From Oehlia diaphana (lineage: Eukaryota; Glomeromycota; Glomeromycetes; Glomerales; Glomeraceae): a DNA stretch of 64,000 bases. Below are positions 22,851-33,880 of this stretch, one piece after another (within the stretch, counting starts at the first letter, position 1; each line of letters starts with the position of its first letter). The notes below the pieces were generated by a model. The model ran no database searches and had not been told where the DNA came from. It saw only the letters and a program-made list of their open reading frames with translations. The translations under genes and the position numbers were made by a program. The stretch is from contig QZLH01000119.1 in assembly GCA_003833135.1 (NCBI GenBank), positions 59,223-123,222 of the forward strand, read 5' to 3'.

Positions 22851-24275
22851 GCTAAAAAAATAACGATGATAACAATTAATATACTAAAATTTTTATATCA
22901 AACATCATACTTTTACTATACATATTCGTTATTTACTTTTAAAAATCAAGTAAAAAGCCTTAGAAATATTTTATTTTGTGTATAAATAAATTACGTATAT
23001 AACGATATAACGAAGAAACGAAGAAAGCGTTACGAGGTTTGTTCTATTTTATAGATTATTTTGGTCAGTAAAAAGGAAATGATCAGCAACTAAAAGCATT
23101 ATGAATCCGGAGCGTGACAAGCGTTTGTTTTGACGGCTTTGACGCAATTTATCCAATCATAAATGACGCGACGGAAATCCCACGTGATTTGCCAATTTTA
23201 GTACATAAAGTATAATGTCCTTCGCTAGCTACCCTACGGCCAATATTATGTGTCGAATGTAGACAACACAAAAACAATAACGAACATATTTGCTGATTTT
23301 ATTCGTTATTATACATAAACATGCTACTGGCTTACTGGCTTAACTTTCGATTTACATCAACTCGATACGTCCACAAAAATAATGATCTACATACGAACAA
23401 TGGACTTCTCTGACATAATAATTATGTTTCAAAAATCCATATTGTGAAACCTTACAATTTAATTAACGTCTAAAATTGGAAACAATAAAAATATGTTACT
23501 TATTTACTTATTTTGTTATGGATTCGGATGTTTGAAAATGGATTTCTTTATAAAGGATTGAAGAAATTTCAAAAAGGAATTATACATAATCAACAGTTCA
23601 AATTAATAATTACAACATAATTTTTATAGCCCTATAGAAATTTTCTTAGAAAATTGACCATGTCTGAACTTTTTCAGATCTACCGGAGTTTTTTTTTATA
23701 AGAGGAATGTTATATAGGAAAATTATGTACTTTTAATAAAATCATAAATGTATCATATCACATCAATAAATTAAAACTCCGATTTGTTCTCATAAATAAA
23801 TAAGTGGCTTAAAAATTAGAAATATTATATAAGTACTTATACATTTCAATAGAACCCTAAATGGAAGGTTATTCTGATCACTTTAAATTGATAATTATGC
23901 ATGCAATCAGTTTAACAATCAGCTTTATAATTAACAAAATAATTATTTGAACTCCAAATCAAGCTTATTGAATTGTAACAAAATATTTCATATAATTAGA
24001 TTTTTATACAATAATTATAAAAGAAATTAAGAATTAGGAGATAATGATCTTCTTACAAAGGGGTTTTTTTATTGTTAATAGATCAATTCATGTTTTTTCG
24101 TTTCTCACATGTACAACCCATAAATTTAACAAACATTATAAATTAAGCATGAATTATATTTTATCGTTTCATACTGTTTCATACTTTTATTTTACAATTT
24201 AGTATTCAATAACGTAACCTTTCAGAATTTATTACACAATTTAATAATTTCTATCGTTATCCTTCTTCATTAATA
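22851..24275. other. Intergenic between two divergent genes
   Basis: Contains the 5' regions of the minus-strand phosphatase-like gene and of the plus-strand F-box gene. A G+C-richer patch at 23030-23290, with CCCACGTGATT at 23180-23190 (E-box CACGTG), may be promoter sequence of the phosphatase-like gene. Nothing else is recognised. Confidence 0.4.
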
Positions 24276-25463
24276 ATGACAAAACTTATCGATGATATTC
24301 TTTTATTGATCTTGACTGAATTGCGGTTTGACCCCGCTTCGTTATATTCATGCATTTTAGTGAACAGAACTTGGTGTTATTTAGCAATACCAATATTATG
24401 GAAATATTTTTTTTATTCTTATAATCCTTATGTTCATAAAAAAGAATCACGTAAAAAACTTTACAATGTTATTTCTCATTTCCTGCCAAAAGAAAAGTTG
24501 TCCGAATTAAATATTAATTTACCTTCAAATCCAATTTCAAATAAATTATTATTTAATTATATGGATTTTTTTACCCATCTCTCACCGATTTGGATTGAAG
24601 ATATGGTACAACTTTCATTTAAGAAGGATTCTCCTTCTGTTTACAAAAAAATCTTATTAGAATTTGAAATATATCTTTTAATTTTTAGTAGATGTAAAAA
24701 TATTAAGTATTTCGATTGGATTAAAAATAAAAGGTTATTCTTATTATGTCCAAATGTAAAAGAATTTTTTTCCAGCATACGTCAATTGAAAATAAATATA
24801 GAATATATGGCTCCGGAACTTTTATTTAGTCTTGGAATCATAAACATAACAGACCTTGAAGTAATAAATAGTAAAGATAATGATGATTTAATTTCATTTA
24901 TTAGAATGAATAATAATCTACCACTTTTGTGTACACAATTAAGTGATATGATCAGTAAAAATTCTATCACGTTAAAAAAAATCATTTTGAGATTAACCAT
25001 CACATTAATTTCACCCACATTTTTTCCATCATTGACGAACTTACAATATTTAATCTTATATAATGATGATGATGGTGAATTTTATAATAGTATAAAATGG
25101 CAAGAATGGGAGCTCTATTTAAGAATGTCCTTTTTTCCAAATTTACAATATTTAGAAACTTCATACTTACCATGTAATATTGAATGCTTAATAATTGAAA
25201 GATCCGGTGGCAAAATTTCAGAAATTAATATATGTCGTACACTTGAGTCTCGAGATTATCTAATCGAAAATGAAAATTTAATTAAAATTATTTCTATGTA
25301 TTGTTCAAAGATAATAAGATTAACTATGATCATTAACCCTATTAATTTTAATTTAGTTGGTAATATTTTTTCAAATTGTGTACATTTGAAAAAAATTTAT
25401 TTTACAAAAGAAAATAATAATATGTCCGATAAAGATGTACTTAATAGAGAACAATATGTATGA
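24276..25463 (+). CDS. F-box protein
   Basis: A 395-residue single-exon protein. The N-terminal F-box (about residues 4-45) reads IDDILLLILTELRFDPAS, LYSCILVNRTWCYLAIPILW, with the conserved L-x-I-L, C-x-L-V-N-R-x-W and P-I-L-W elements. F-boxes bind Skp1 in SCF ubiquitin ligases. The rest (about 90-395) is leucine-, asparagine- and isoleucine-rich with irregular LRR-like strands (LTNLQYLILYN, FPNLQYLETSYLP), a probable substrate-recognition surface. Family members in arbuscular mycorrhizal fungi usually run to about 450-550 residues. Here a TGA after REQYV is followed by sequence still resembling the usual C-terminus (KNLDQIHL, then KSGFKSLK across frame changes), so the 3' end has probably been lost recently. 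The start is the first ATG in frame, with Met one residue before the F-box helix. Confidence 0.85.
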   Translation: MTKLIDDILLLILTELRFDPASLYSCILVNRTWCYLAIPILWKYFFYSYNPYVHKKESRKKLYNVISHFLPKEKLSELNINLPSNPISNKLLFNYMDFFTHLSPIWIEDMVQLSFKKDSPSVYKKILLEFEIYLLIFSRCKNIKYFDWIKNKRLFLLCPNVKEFFSSIRQLKINIEYMAPELLFSLGIINITDLEVINSKDNDDLISFIRMNNNLPLLCTQLSDMISKNSITLKKIILRLTITLISPTFFPSLTNLQYLILYNDDDGEFYNSIKWQEWELYLRMSFFPNLQYLETSYLPCNIECLIIERSGGKISEINICRTLESRDYLIENENLIKIISMYCSKIIRLTMIINPINFNLVGNIFSNCVHLKKIYFTKENNNMSDKDVLNREQYV

Positions 25464-26239
25464 AAATTTTTAGTAAAAAATTTGGATCAAATTCACCTAT
25501 AAGAATGAAAAAGTGGTTTTAAATCATTAAAGTTTTATATTCTTTTTTTTTTTTTTTATTTAAACTAGTATTTCATTCATTTTTATAAATAAGATTTAAT
25601 TTTTCATATTAATAAATTATATCTAAATTTCTAAAACCAACTGGTTCCTCAGTAATTAAATCATAATTAATTAATTATTGATCGATTGTAAAATGAAGAA
25701 AATGTGCTCAAACTGATTTCAATCTAGTAGTTATAAAGTAGGCGCTTTCATAAAAATTCAGCCTATATTCTAGTAATGATCTACGATTAGACATTTATTC
25801 AACTTTGTTGAATTATGGTCGAATAGTACATTAATTAAATGTCACGCGCCACGCGTATTAAAAGTTTAAAAAAGGATCACTAAAAGCATTCTTTTTTAAA
25901 CTTTATTAACTTCCTTCCTTCCCCTTTTCTTCGTCCTTTCATTTCCATTCGTCCTTTGGCTCTATGGACGCGGGGAAAAAAATTTTTTTTTTAAATTCTA
26001 ATGAGACTCAATGTCCTCCCGATCAAACACAACTTTGTCGTTTGAATAAAACGTATATCCGCATAAAATCCATTATATTTACTTAAAGAAATTATTTCGT
26101 TTATTATATAAATAAATAAATATAGAAGAATAAATATAAATACAAAAATATAAAACTTCTTAAAAAAATGCTTATATTGCTCGTGTAGGAACGCCGGTCA
26201 AAACAATTTGAATAATAAGGTAAATGAGAGAGAGAGTCC
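25464..26239. other. Intergenic with eroded F-box 3' end
   Basis: The first 60-80 bp still look like the decayed C-terminal coding part of the upstream F-box gene. The remainder is AT-rich spacer without a gene. Confidence 0.4.
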
Positions 26240-26560
26240 TTTTTTTATTTTAGAAACGTTTTAACGTTTCTTTTTCTTGTAGGTATTGCCGGACGAAACG
26301 GGTTCGTGGTAATAAGAACAGTTCAGGTGGCTTCTGAAGAACGGAAAGAACTAAGATTCTTTTTACTAATCTTAGTAGTAGTTTTTTTTAATATTATGGA
26401 AAGGTTTACTAACCGTTCTTGTTTTTTTGTATAAGTTTCGGGTGGGTTTCCAAAGGGGAACTAAGATTCATAAGTATTATATTACGAATCTTGGATTTTT
26501 TTTTTTAATATTATGGAACGGTTTGAAAAACGGAAAAGTTTATTTTATAGCATCAAAAAC
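26240..26560 (+). repeat. Palindromic intron-end-like modules, cluster 4
   Basis: AGAAACGTTTTAACGTTTCT (about 26262-26281), T-rich tract, CTTGTAGG at about 26276-26283, then a G+C-richer segment TATTGCCGGACGAAACGGG. A roughly 120-bp unit follows twice. Each contains a stem built from AACTAAGATT and AATCTTAG/AATCTTGG and ends with TTTTTAATATTATGGAAMGGTTT (about 26390 and 26505). The cluster directly abuts the first exon of the SF3B4-like pseudogene. Confidence 0.65.
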
Positions 26561-26579
26561 TTTTTTTTTCTTTGACATT

Positions 26580-27630
26580 ATGGTTCGTCCTACAGAGGAA
26601 CGCGATCAAGACGCTACGTTCTACATTAATAACCTTGATGAACGTTGTATTGAAGCTCTGATTTTGGAGTTAATGCTTCTGGCAGAACCCGTTAGTAATT
26701 TTCACTCTCTCTGCTCATTTTATTTTTTGTTATAAGTTCAGCATTATTAATCAGAAAATATATTTAACTTTGTCAATGTTCACTTACCAAAAGATCGTGT
26801 AACTCAAACACATCAAGATTGGGTCTTGTGATGAGTGAAGGTGATGCAGATAATGAATCAAATCAAATTGTATGGGAAACCTATTCGTGTCAATAAAGTA
26901 GGCGGAAACATTTTGGTTTGTTTTTATTGTTTGTTGTATAGCATTGACGTTTCGTCGTATTATTAGGTAACTTTGGGCAAAAAGAATTTGGACGTAAGCG
27001 CTTCATGAATTTGGATTCTGGTATTGGTGAAAAAATGTTGTACGATACGTTCAGCGCTTTTGGTATTACTTCTAAGGTATTAATATAAACTAATAATCGA
27101 ATATCATTTTACATATTTAATTTTATTAAGTCAAAATATTTAATTTAGATTGCATGAGATCCCGATACTGGTAATAGTAAAGGGTATGGGTTTATTTCAT
27201 ATGGCAATTTCGATTCTTCAGATGCGGAAATTGATGCAATGATGAACGGGCAATATCTGATGAATATACCAATTACTGTATCATACGCGTTCAAAAAGGA
27301 TGAAGACATAGAATTGATGAATCGAGTATATTACTTTTAATGGGTGGCCATTTTTTTTTATTTGCATACCCTTGGAACGGTTATTGACAACCCAAGCGAA
27401 GAAAAATCAAAGTCTGCCGAAATGTTTGTTTGCGGATGTACTGTTTCATCTCCAATGATAGAAGTTCACGCACAGATACCAGCTTCGCCATAACAAATAA
27501 ATACTGGAATTTCTTGTCCTGGCATACCACCTCTAATCGTTTCTCTAACAAACATGTACGGAGGATATCATGCGCCAGGGGTAAACACACAAACAACAAC
27601 ACAAACCACCTTATCCCGGATGATTGAATC
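26580..27630 (+). pseudogene. SF3B4/Hsh49-like splicing factor pseudogene (two RRMs)
   Basis: The first exon (26580-26690) reads [20 protein letters not shown] and ends at a GTTAGT donor, the start of RRM1 of the SF3b subunit that contacts U2 snRNP near the branch site. Downstream, in changing frames, follow VNVHLPKDRVTQ (26772), LYGKPIRVNK (about 26875), KKNLDVSA, KMLYDTFSAFG (about 27035, RRM2), [16 protein letters not shown] (about 27155), [17 protein letters not shown] (about 27243), ERLLTTQAKKNQSLP (about 27374) and a Pro-rich tail with NMYGGYHAPGV. There are in-frame stops (for example TGA where the family has Arg before DPDTG), at least three frameshifts and a lost acceptor before VNVHLP. 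Introns are retained at plausible positions, so this arose by DNA duplication, not retroposition. The functional copy must lie elsewhere. Confidence 0.85.
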
Positions 27631-27707
27631 GATCAGACTTGGAATTTATTTCTCTTTAGGCATAGTGAGACGATTTTAACATTCGTTCTTTTCATGATGC
27701 GAATCAT

Positions 27708-28103
27708 GTGATTATGCAATTGTTGACTTTATTTATTTATATATTAGATAGATGCTATCCCACATTTGGCGTGAAACGTTCCATTTGTTGGAAAAAGTGG
27801 AAAACCGCACACGACATCACAAAAAAATCCTTTAAAGACTATAAACGTGTGAATAAACAACAACAACAATCTTCCATTAATAATAACCTCGATACCAATC
27901 GTCGTTACGATCTATATAATATTCATGATTATACTGATCCATTTACCGACACGAGAGCTTTATTCTTTGGATTTTATCTTACAAGTTCTAATTTCCTCCA
28001 TAACCTATCTTGGCTTTCATCTCTAACAATAGATTTATCATCCGCTTCCTTTACGCGTTCTTCACGCTTCAATTCTATTGATTTATTTTATTTTAATATG
28101 TAA
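27708..28103 (+). CDS. Possible 131-residue open frame, uncertain
   Basis: An uninterrupted frame just after the SF3B4-like pseudogene, with a hydrophobic start (MIMQLLTLFIYIL), a Gln/Asn-rich middle (NKQQQQSSINNNLD) and a Ser/Phe-rich end. There is no recognised domain. It could be the continuation of a decayed neighbour or a chance frame. Confidence 0.2.
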   Translation: MIMQLLTLFIYILDRCYPTFGVKRSICWKKWKTAHDITKKSFKDYKRVNKQQQQSSINNNLDTNRRYDLYNIHDYTDPFTDTRALFFGFYLTSSNFLHNLSWLSSLTIDLSSASFTRSSRFNSIDLFYFNM

Positions 28104-28359
28104 CCCCTTTGGATCTATTAGATAATCTTTTTAACGTTCTATTATGCTTTTTTTTATTTAGATTATCCATGGTTTTTCTTCTCAAAATTTTCTCAGAAGC
28201 GTAGTTTTACTGTTAAAATAGTGCTTCCCGAAGGGTGAGGTCCTGGAAACGGGATGAATTCCTAGTTCTTTTTACCAAATAGTTCCCTTTGTTTATTAGA
28301 TATATAGCTATAATTGTATTAGACATAGATAACTACTCTTTTGAATAAAATAAATAAAT

Positions 28360-28790
28360 AAATAAATATGCTATACACAATATAATTACGGGTACGACCG
28401 TGCCATACAACTCCAACAACACTACCTTCAAAAACGATCTTTGATCATGCATGATGTTACACTAACCGCTAATACGAACACACCTACGTAATTTCCCAAC
28501 ACGATCAAAACATCATCAACGCATAACGATTCTTATACCATCGCGAGCGATAGCTCATACATTACTGTCATCGAACCGACCAAGGCATTGGATTCTCTAG
28601 TGCCTCCAACAGACAATTCTTACAAGACTGTCATCGATCAAATCGAGGCAATCAACTTCCCGCCGACTCCAGCACACAACTCCAGCACACAAGGATCGAA
28701 ACAATCATGGACCTACTAATTCGCGCAACGACTCCTTCGGCTCAAGATGTTGAAAGAATTACTCTATCGGAAAGGTAAGAGGCTACGTGA
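28360..28790 (+). pseudogene. Degenerate coding-like segment, unknown family
   Basis: Base composition is much less AT-rich than the surroundings and codon-like structure is visible. One frame gives a Ser/Thr-rich stretch with two related segments, NDSYTIASDSSYITVIEP and TDNSYKTVIDQIEAINF. A second frame gives IMDLLIRATTPSAQDVER ending at an AG|GTAAGA donor near 28781. Frame changes and stops separate these pieces. It may be the 5' part of a transposon-related gene. I do not recognise it. Confidence 0.4.
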
Positions 28791-28869
28791 ACTCATTTTT
28801 TTTTAACTTTTGTTCGTAATAGGAATTCTGGACTTTTCCTATCTATAAACTACCTATAACTATGTACTG

Positions 28870-30270
28870 TGTACCAAATATTTGGAACGATCTATTAATC
28901 ATTATGTTATTACTAACAATTTCATCTGTTATAATACCTTTTTCTATTTATCGATTATTTGTTTAATTTTATTTATTTTTTCTGTATCACTGTCTAATTT
29001 ATTATTTTCTTCCATAAGTTTCCTTTTTTTATCTTTTGCTACAATTCCATCTGCTTTCTCAACTTCTTTACAACACTGCAACCATATTTTATCCCTTACA
29101 TCATCATAACATGTTTTCCATATTTCTTCTAATAAACGTCTTCTTTAAAATTTGCTATTCATAATTGTTATCGTTAAAAATACCTCTAGTTAGTTCTCTA
29201 ACTTTTTGTCTTTATTAATAACTAGGATATTAGATTTTCTTGTAAAATAATAGCAATTATCTATGAATTGACTTATATTTTCTTAATTATTATTTTTATA
29301 TTCTTCTTCTAATGATATCAACGTATTTATAAAAATCTCTTCTTCTACGTATTGATTACTAGGACATTCCCAAACGTGCGATCAGTCTTCTATAAAACGA
29401 ATATTCTCAATGTTGTCTTCGCATCTTATAAATGCGTCTCTAAGTATTGCGCTATCATTTCTTTCTACTAATATATTATATGTTGGTAACTGTTTAATTA
29501 GATTTTTAATCTATACGCTCGTAAATTGTTGTCCAATTCACTAATGTCTCCTTTTCTCTATTTGAAATCAATTAATTTAAACGTTTTAACCAAGTTAGTT
29601 TTTTGTAATGTTATAAACATTTCTTTAAAATTATTACTCACTTTGTATTTGATTTGCATTAGTTTTTTAATCCCAATTTCGATAGTCACCAAATATTCCA
29701 TCGCAATACAAATTTATCCAGTTCCGAATTGTTAAGGCTCGCGCTATTTCATATTATCAACAACTACTTTTATATTAGTCCCGTCATCTTTTCCATGCTT
29801 TCCATCATCCAATACATTCCATGTCACTAAGTTATTATCCAATGACAATTTAATTATAATACCTATTATTTAATCTTCTGCGTTCGCTATTTTCGTCACT
29901 AAATTTTTCAATTATATAGATTAACGAGTTGTCCGCTATTATATTGATAACATTTTCTTCTTTAACTAATAAAAAGAATAAAATTATTATACCTTGCAAC
30001 ATTCATTTGCTTTAGTTTTGTCTACTTCCAATCTGTGTCTCGTTTCCTTACCAACTGATCCATTCATAAACTTACAATCTATTATATATTTCAACTCTTT
30101 CTTATTATTAGTTTTGCTTTTTCCATACAAACCATTTTTCGAGAAATTCAAATCATCTCCAGAGAATTCTTGTAAGGTTGAAGAAAACTTATTTCTTATT
30201 ATTTTTAATAAGTTGTCTATCTTTGAACGTTTGTTTTAAAGGATATTTTTTCTAAATTTGTGCAATTAGA
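28870..30270 (-). mobile_element. Non-LTR retrotransposon (LINE) 3' end, decayed
   Basis: On the minus strand the translated pieces, from high to low coordinate, follow the usual order of a fungal LINE C-terminus. First an RNase H-like end (LVTWNVLDDGKHGKDDGT, where RNase H has W-V-x-x-H-S-G...N..AD). Then helical WNIW-x-VTIEIGIKKLMQIK, NFKEMFITLQKTNLVKTF and LIKQLPTYNILVERNDS. Then the terminal Cys/His knuckle CEDNIENIRFIED and SHVWECPSN. Last a charged tail KEVEKADGIVAKDKKRK. Several in-frame stops interrupt it. The upstream reverse transcriptase and endonuclease are not visible within the window. Plus-strand open frames here are antisense shadows. Confidence 0.65.
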
Positions 30271-30279
30271 AAAAATCCG

Positions 30280-31015
30280 AGTAGAAGATATATATTATTG
30301 TATTAAAATTATGGAATAAGTGATGATATTGGAGTATTTTTGCACCGTTTAACAGCTCAGTATTATTCTTTAATGTCATTTCATATATTTCATTCGTCTA
30401 AAATTATTCTTTGTTTTTGACAGTGTTATAAATTCTGTCGTAGAAAAAATTCTAAAGATAAAAATGAAAATTACCTACCACTTCAATCAATAAGAATGAA
30501 TGTATTTTAATAGATAATTTCTACTTTCTTCGTTTACAATATATGTATTCGGAACCCTTGATAATGAAAATGAAGTATTACGGACGCTCTGTTTCAGGAA
30601 TGCGTACTTTGAAAATTTAGCCAAAATGTAAATACAAGAGGCTGTCCTCAACCATACCCACTTATACATAAAGTAAACACAGATTTATTTAATATTCAGA
30701 AAAGTGGACAGGAAATACTAATAATACTGCACGCTTTTTTACAATTTTTAAACATATCATTGTTGGTGATGTTGTGTAATATAAATAATAATAATCAGTC
30801 GATCAAAGAAAATTTTTTTCTCCTCGTTCTCGAATAAAACTTTTTAACCATGAATACTAACAAATACTAACAAGGAAGATATTATTTATGAAGAATGATC
30901 TTATAGCAGAGGTAGCTAAATATCATATGTGAATATCTATAACATGAAAATGATGATAAAATTTTTTATATTAATATTATAGCCAAGTAATAATTAAAGT
31001 TTTATTCAATTTATT
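30280..31015. other. Spacer between two transposon relics
   Basis: AT-rich. No gene recognised. A minus frame at 30487-30669 has no family features. Confidence 0.4.
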
Positions 31016-31019
31016 AATT

Positions 31020-32320
31020 AAATATTATTTAGGAAATCTTATCAAGATATACTCATACTTCGGAACTGATTGTCTTTCTGAAATGCATATATCTTTAAAT
31101 AAATAATGATCATCTTCGATATTATGTTGATAAGATACAAAAAGAAATTCACCCTCAAAGGACTTCATGGTATTGTTTATAATGATTCACGTACATTAAA
31201 TAATTTTGTGATTATGTGAAGCGATTAGGTAAATATTATATAGCAAATGAATTTAAATAATAAATATCAAATTTTAACGGAATTAATAATATTTTCTTTA
31301 GAGTTTTTTTTGAAGATAAACATGTGATGATAATTATTACTATTTCACAGCGATCAGTTGAATGACAAAGTGTGAATATTTTCAAATAGACCTTTCTTTT
31401 AAACGTGTAGCAGGTGAAATGACTATAATACCGAACATAATTAAGTAAGCTTTTCTATTCTTATTTATTATTTAGATCTTACTTTGCGCAACAATTGTTG
31501 CATATAAAAGAATTCAATACTCTATTTAACCTTGTATATAAATTAACTGGCACGCCATCACAGCTTAAACACATTCATAAAGTCGGTTGGGGCTGCATTA
31601 TTGCAGATTTAGACTATGCACAAGCAAAAGATCATGGCGCTTACCGGCAACAATTTTAAATAATATAGACAGAACAATGGATTGGGAAGAACATTTAATT
31701 TATATTTTTAAATCATGTCAAGTGCATTACAATAGGTAAGAATGATATTACAATTTTTTCATTTACTTTTATTTAATTTTATACTATATAATATTTAATT
31801 ATTTATCATATAGAAAAATTCAAGAAAAAATACAATAATAATACTTTAAAAAATGATATATATGCATTTCTTACAACTGAATCAAAAGATAAAATCGACC
31901 AAATATTTAATAATATTCAGACAAGTGAAGATGATGCTGCAGGTTAGTAAATCTTTTTTGATAAGTTCCATTTCTTTTATTATGATGTTTATTAATACCA
32001 TTTTTATAGATTGGGTTACATTTACCTCCTACCTTCAAAAGTGGGTCATTATATCACTTAATAAATGTATGTCAAAAATTGATGATGCAACTTCACCTGA
32101 TAATACTAATGTTGCAGAGGCAACTGCGCAACACACGCCTTAAGCAACCGCCGAGGAAAAGATCTCAAACTTGTAACAGCAATTTTACAGTATAATTTAG
32201 GAGCATTTATATGAAAAGACGTTAAAGAGACAACCGAATTGCTTCATTCTGTTCCATCGAAAGGCAAAAGACAGATTGTGACACAGACTTTTAGGTCGGA
32301 AAGGTTTTAGTTTCTTACAT
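31020..32320 (+). mobile_element. MULE-like transposase relic
   Basis: Decayed coding segments separated by plausible introns: LHGIVYNDSRTLNNF (about 31160), IDLSFKRVAGEM (about 31388), IHKVGWGCIIADLDYAQAK (about 31575), NNIDRTMDWEEHLIYIFKSC (about 31657), KNDIYAFLTTESKDKIDQIF (31850-31926, ending at a GTTAGT donor), DWVTFTSYLQKWVIISL then MSKIDDATSPDNTNVAEATA (32012-32120), and GKDLKLVTAILQ in a shifted frame. The ID-x-SFKR / DWEEH / NNAEA pattern is one I recall from Mutator-like transposases that are abundant in Rhizophagus. Frameshifts and stops show it is dead. Terminal repeats were not found. Confidence 0.65.
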
Positions 32321-32520
32321 CTTCAGTCGTGATGAGAAAATCAACAAAGGTTGGATAAAGAAAGATTCATAGCTATTAACATTCATCAAACATATAATAT
32401 AGGACGTGACAGCCATTAATGTTCAATTTAACAAATGTAAAGGTAATAATATTATTATAAAAATTGTAAATTTATGATATTGATATATTTAATTTAATTT
32501 AATGGATTAAATTTTTCTAG

Positions 32521-33027
32521 ATGTCACTTCGAATTTGTCAATATCAAAACAAAAATTGCGGCTGTCAAAATTACCTGGACGATCAAGACAATCCAGAAAA
32601 ATGTTATTACTGTGGCCATTTTAATGCTTTTCATTCAGGATTCTCGAACGAAACTTCAAATCTTGGCGTCTGCCAACAAAATTCTGCACATTGTGGCTGC
32701 GAAGGACTAGCAAAATTAGAGATGATGATTATTTTTTTCCATATTTTAGTAAATGCATAAAAAAAACAAAATCAACTACTGAAAAACGCAAATGTACAAA
32801 AGAAATTTAAGACAATTGTAATTTCTGATGATGACGATAATAATAATAATAAATAATAAGGAAACCAAGGAAAATACTATTACAGAACTTGAATACTATC
32901 GAGAAAAAGAACTAGCTTAAAAGAACGTGAACTTATCTTAAGGGAACGAGAAGCAAAAGTTTACGCAATAGAATTATCTAAGTTTTCTGATCCTACTATG
33001 CTACTTTTCGTCTTACCGAAAAAATAA
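32521..33027 (+). pseudogene. Cys/His-rich zinc-binding protein with broken coiled-coil tail
   Basis: The open part (32521-32760, 79 codons) starts MSLRICQYQNKNCGC and has a clear Cys/His array: CQYQNKNCGC, C-x2-C-x-H-x4-H (CYYCGHFNAFH), and CQQNSAHCGC, probably one or two zinc sites. After the stop, in shifting frames, sequence continues with an acidic Asn-rich linker (SDDDDNNNN) and a charged helix, LKERELILREREAKVYA, ending PTMLLFVLPKK before TAA at about 33027. This layout, a small zinc knuckle plus a coiled coil, recurs in proteins of arbuscular mycorrhizal fungi, probably transposon-derived (from memory). The tail breaks suggest a pseudogene. It sits 200 bp downstream of the MULE relic and could be part of that element. 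Confidence 0.55.
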
Positions 33028-33029
33028 TG

Positions 33030-33880
33030 ACTCTAAAGCGCCTACTTTCCTACTTATAACTACTCAAATCATATCGAGAGAAACGCCTTAGAGCCTCTAA
33101 ATAAGACAATTAAGCCAATAATGCACTAGTACTATTAGGTGGCATACCAATTTTACAAATTTTTTATTATAATAATTAGTATTTTTGAATATACAGTAAA
33201 TGTTTTTGGGGAGTGATACTTTTGATACTAGCATCAGAACTTCAGAAAATGGCGTCAGAAAATTAATAAGGAACTCATTTTTATTTATTACAATATATAA
33301 ATAAGGGAGGGATATAACATAATTATGTATATCTGACGAAATAATAATTTCGTTACAATTGTTCAAATTACTTATAATATATGGTTAATTAAAAATTAGA
33401 TTTATATATTATGCGCAATTTAGTGATTAGTATCCGGATAAAATAATTTCGCAGTTATTTAACGGGTATTTTAATGGGTTTCTTGACGGATAATATCATG
33501 TCATTAAATTTATTATGAAATTCAAACTACTGACTTAATTAATAATATTTTTTTATCACTATTACATGTCATAACTATTTTATTACTGTATATCTAGTTT
33601 TGTTGGATATCCTTTAGCATAACCGATCATAAGTCAAGTATGATGTATTAAAAAGCCGAGAAAATAATAAGAGAAATACCAATCATATCTCTATAAGTTA
33701 ATTATAAATCGTGTAATGAACAAAAAGAATTGACATCATGTATATTTACTGTAGAAGAAAGTAAAATATATAAATTGTATTATATCATTTCATTAAAAAA
33801 AAAAAAATACTGTAAATGCTTAGATTTTTAAATGAAATTATGTTCCAATAAATTATTTTTCTTTATTTGATTCTTTTTAT
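33030..33880. other. Intergenic, no gene recognised
   Basis: AT-rich spacer. The minus frame 33097-33366 has no family features. Confidence 0.45.

Noticed and set aside
24782..25018. 78-codon minus-strand frame
   Set aside because: It lies antisense within the F-box gene and has no features of its own.
27381..27627. Two overlapping frames on opposite strands
   Set aside because: Both overlie the Pro-rich tail of the SF3B4-like pseudogene and do not follow its frame.
28882..30239. Three plus-strand frames of 69-81 codons rich in Leu/Ser/Phe
   Set aside because: They are antisense to the LINE relic, whose minus-strand translation has recognisable order and motifs.
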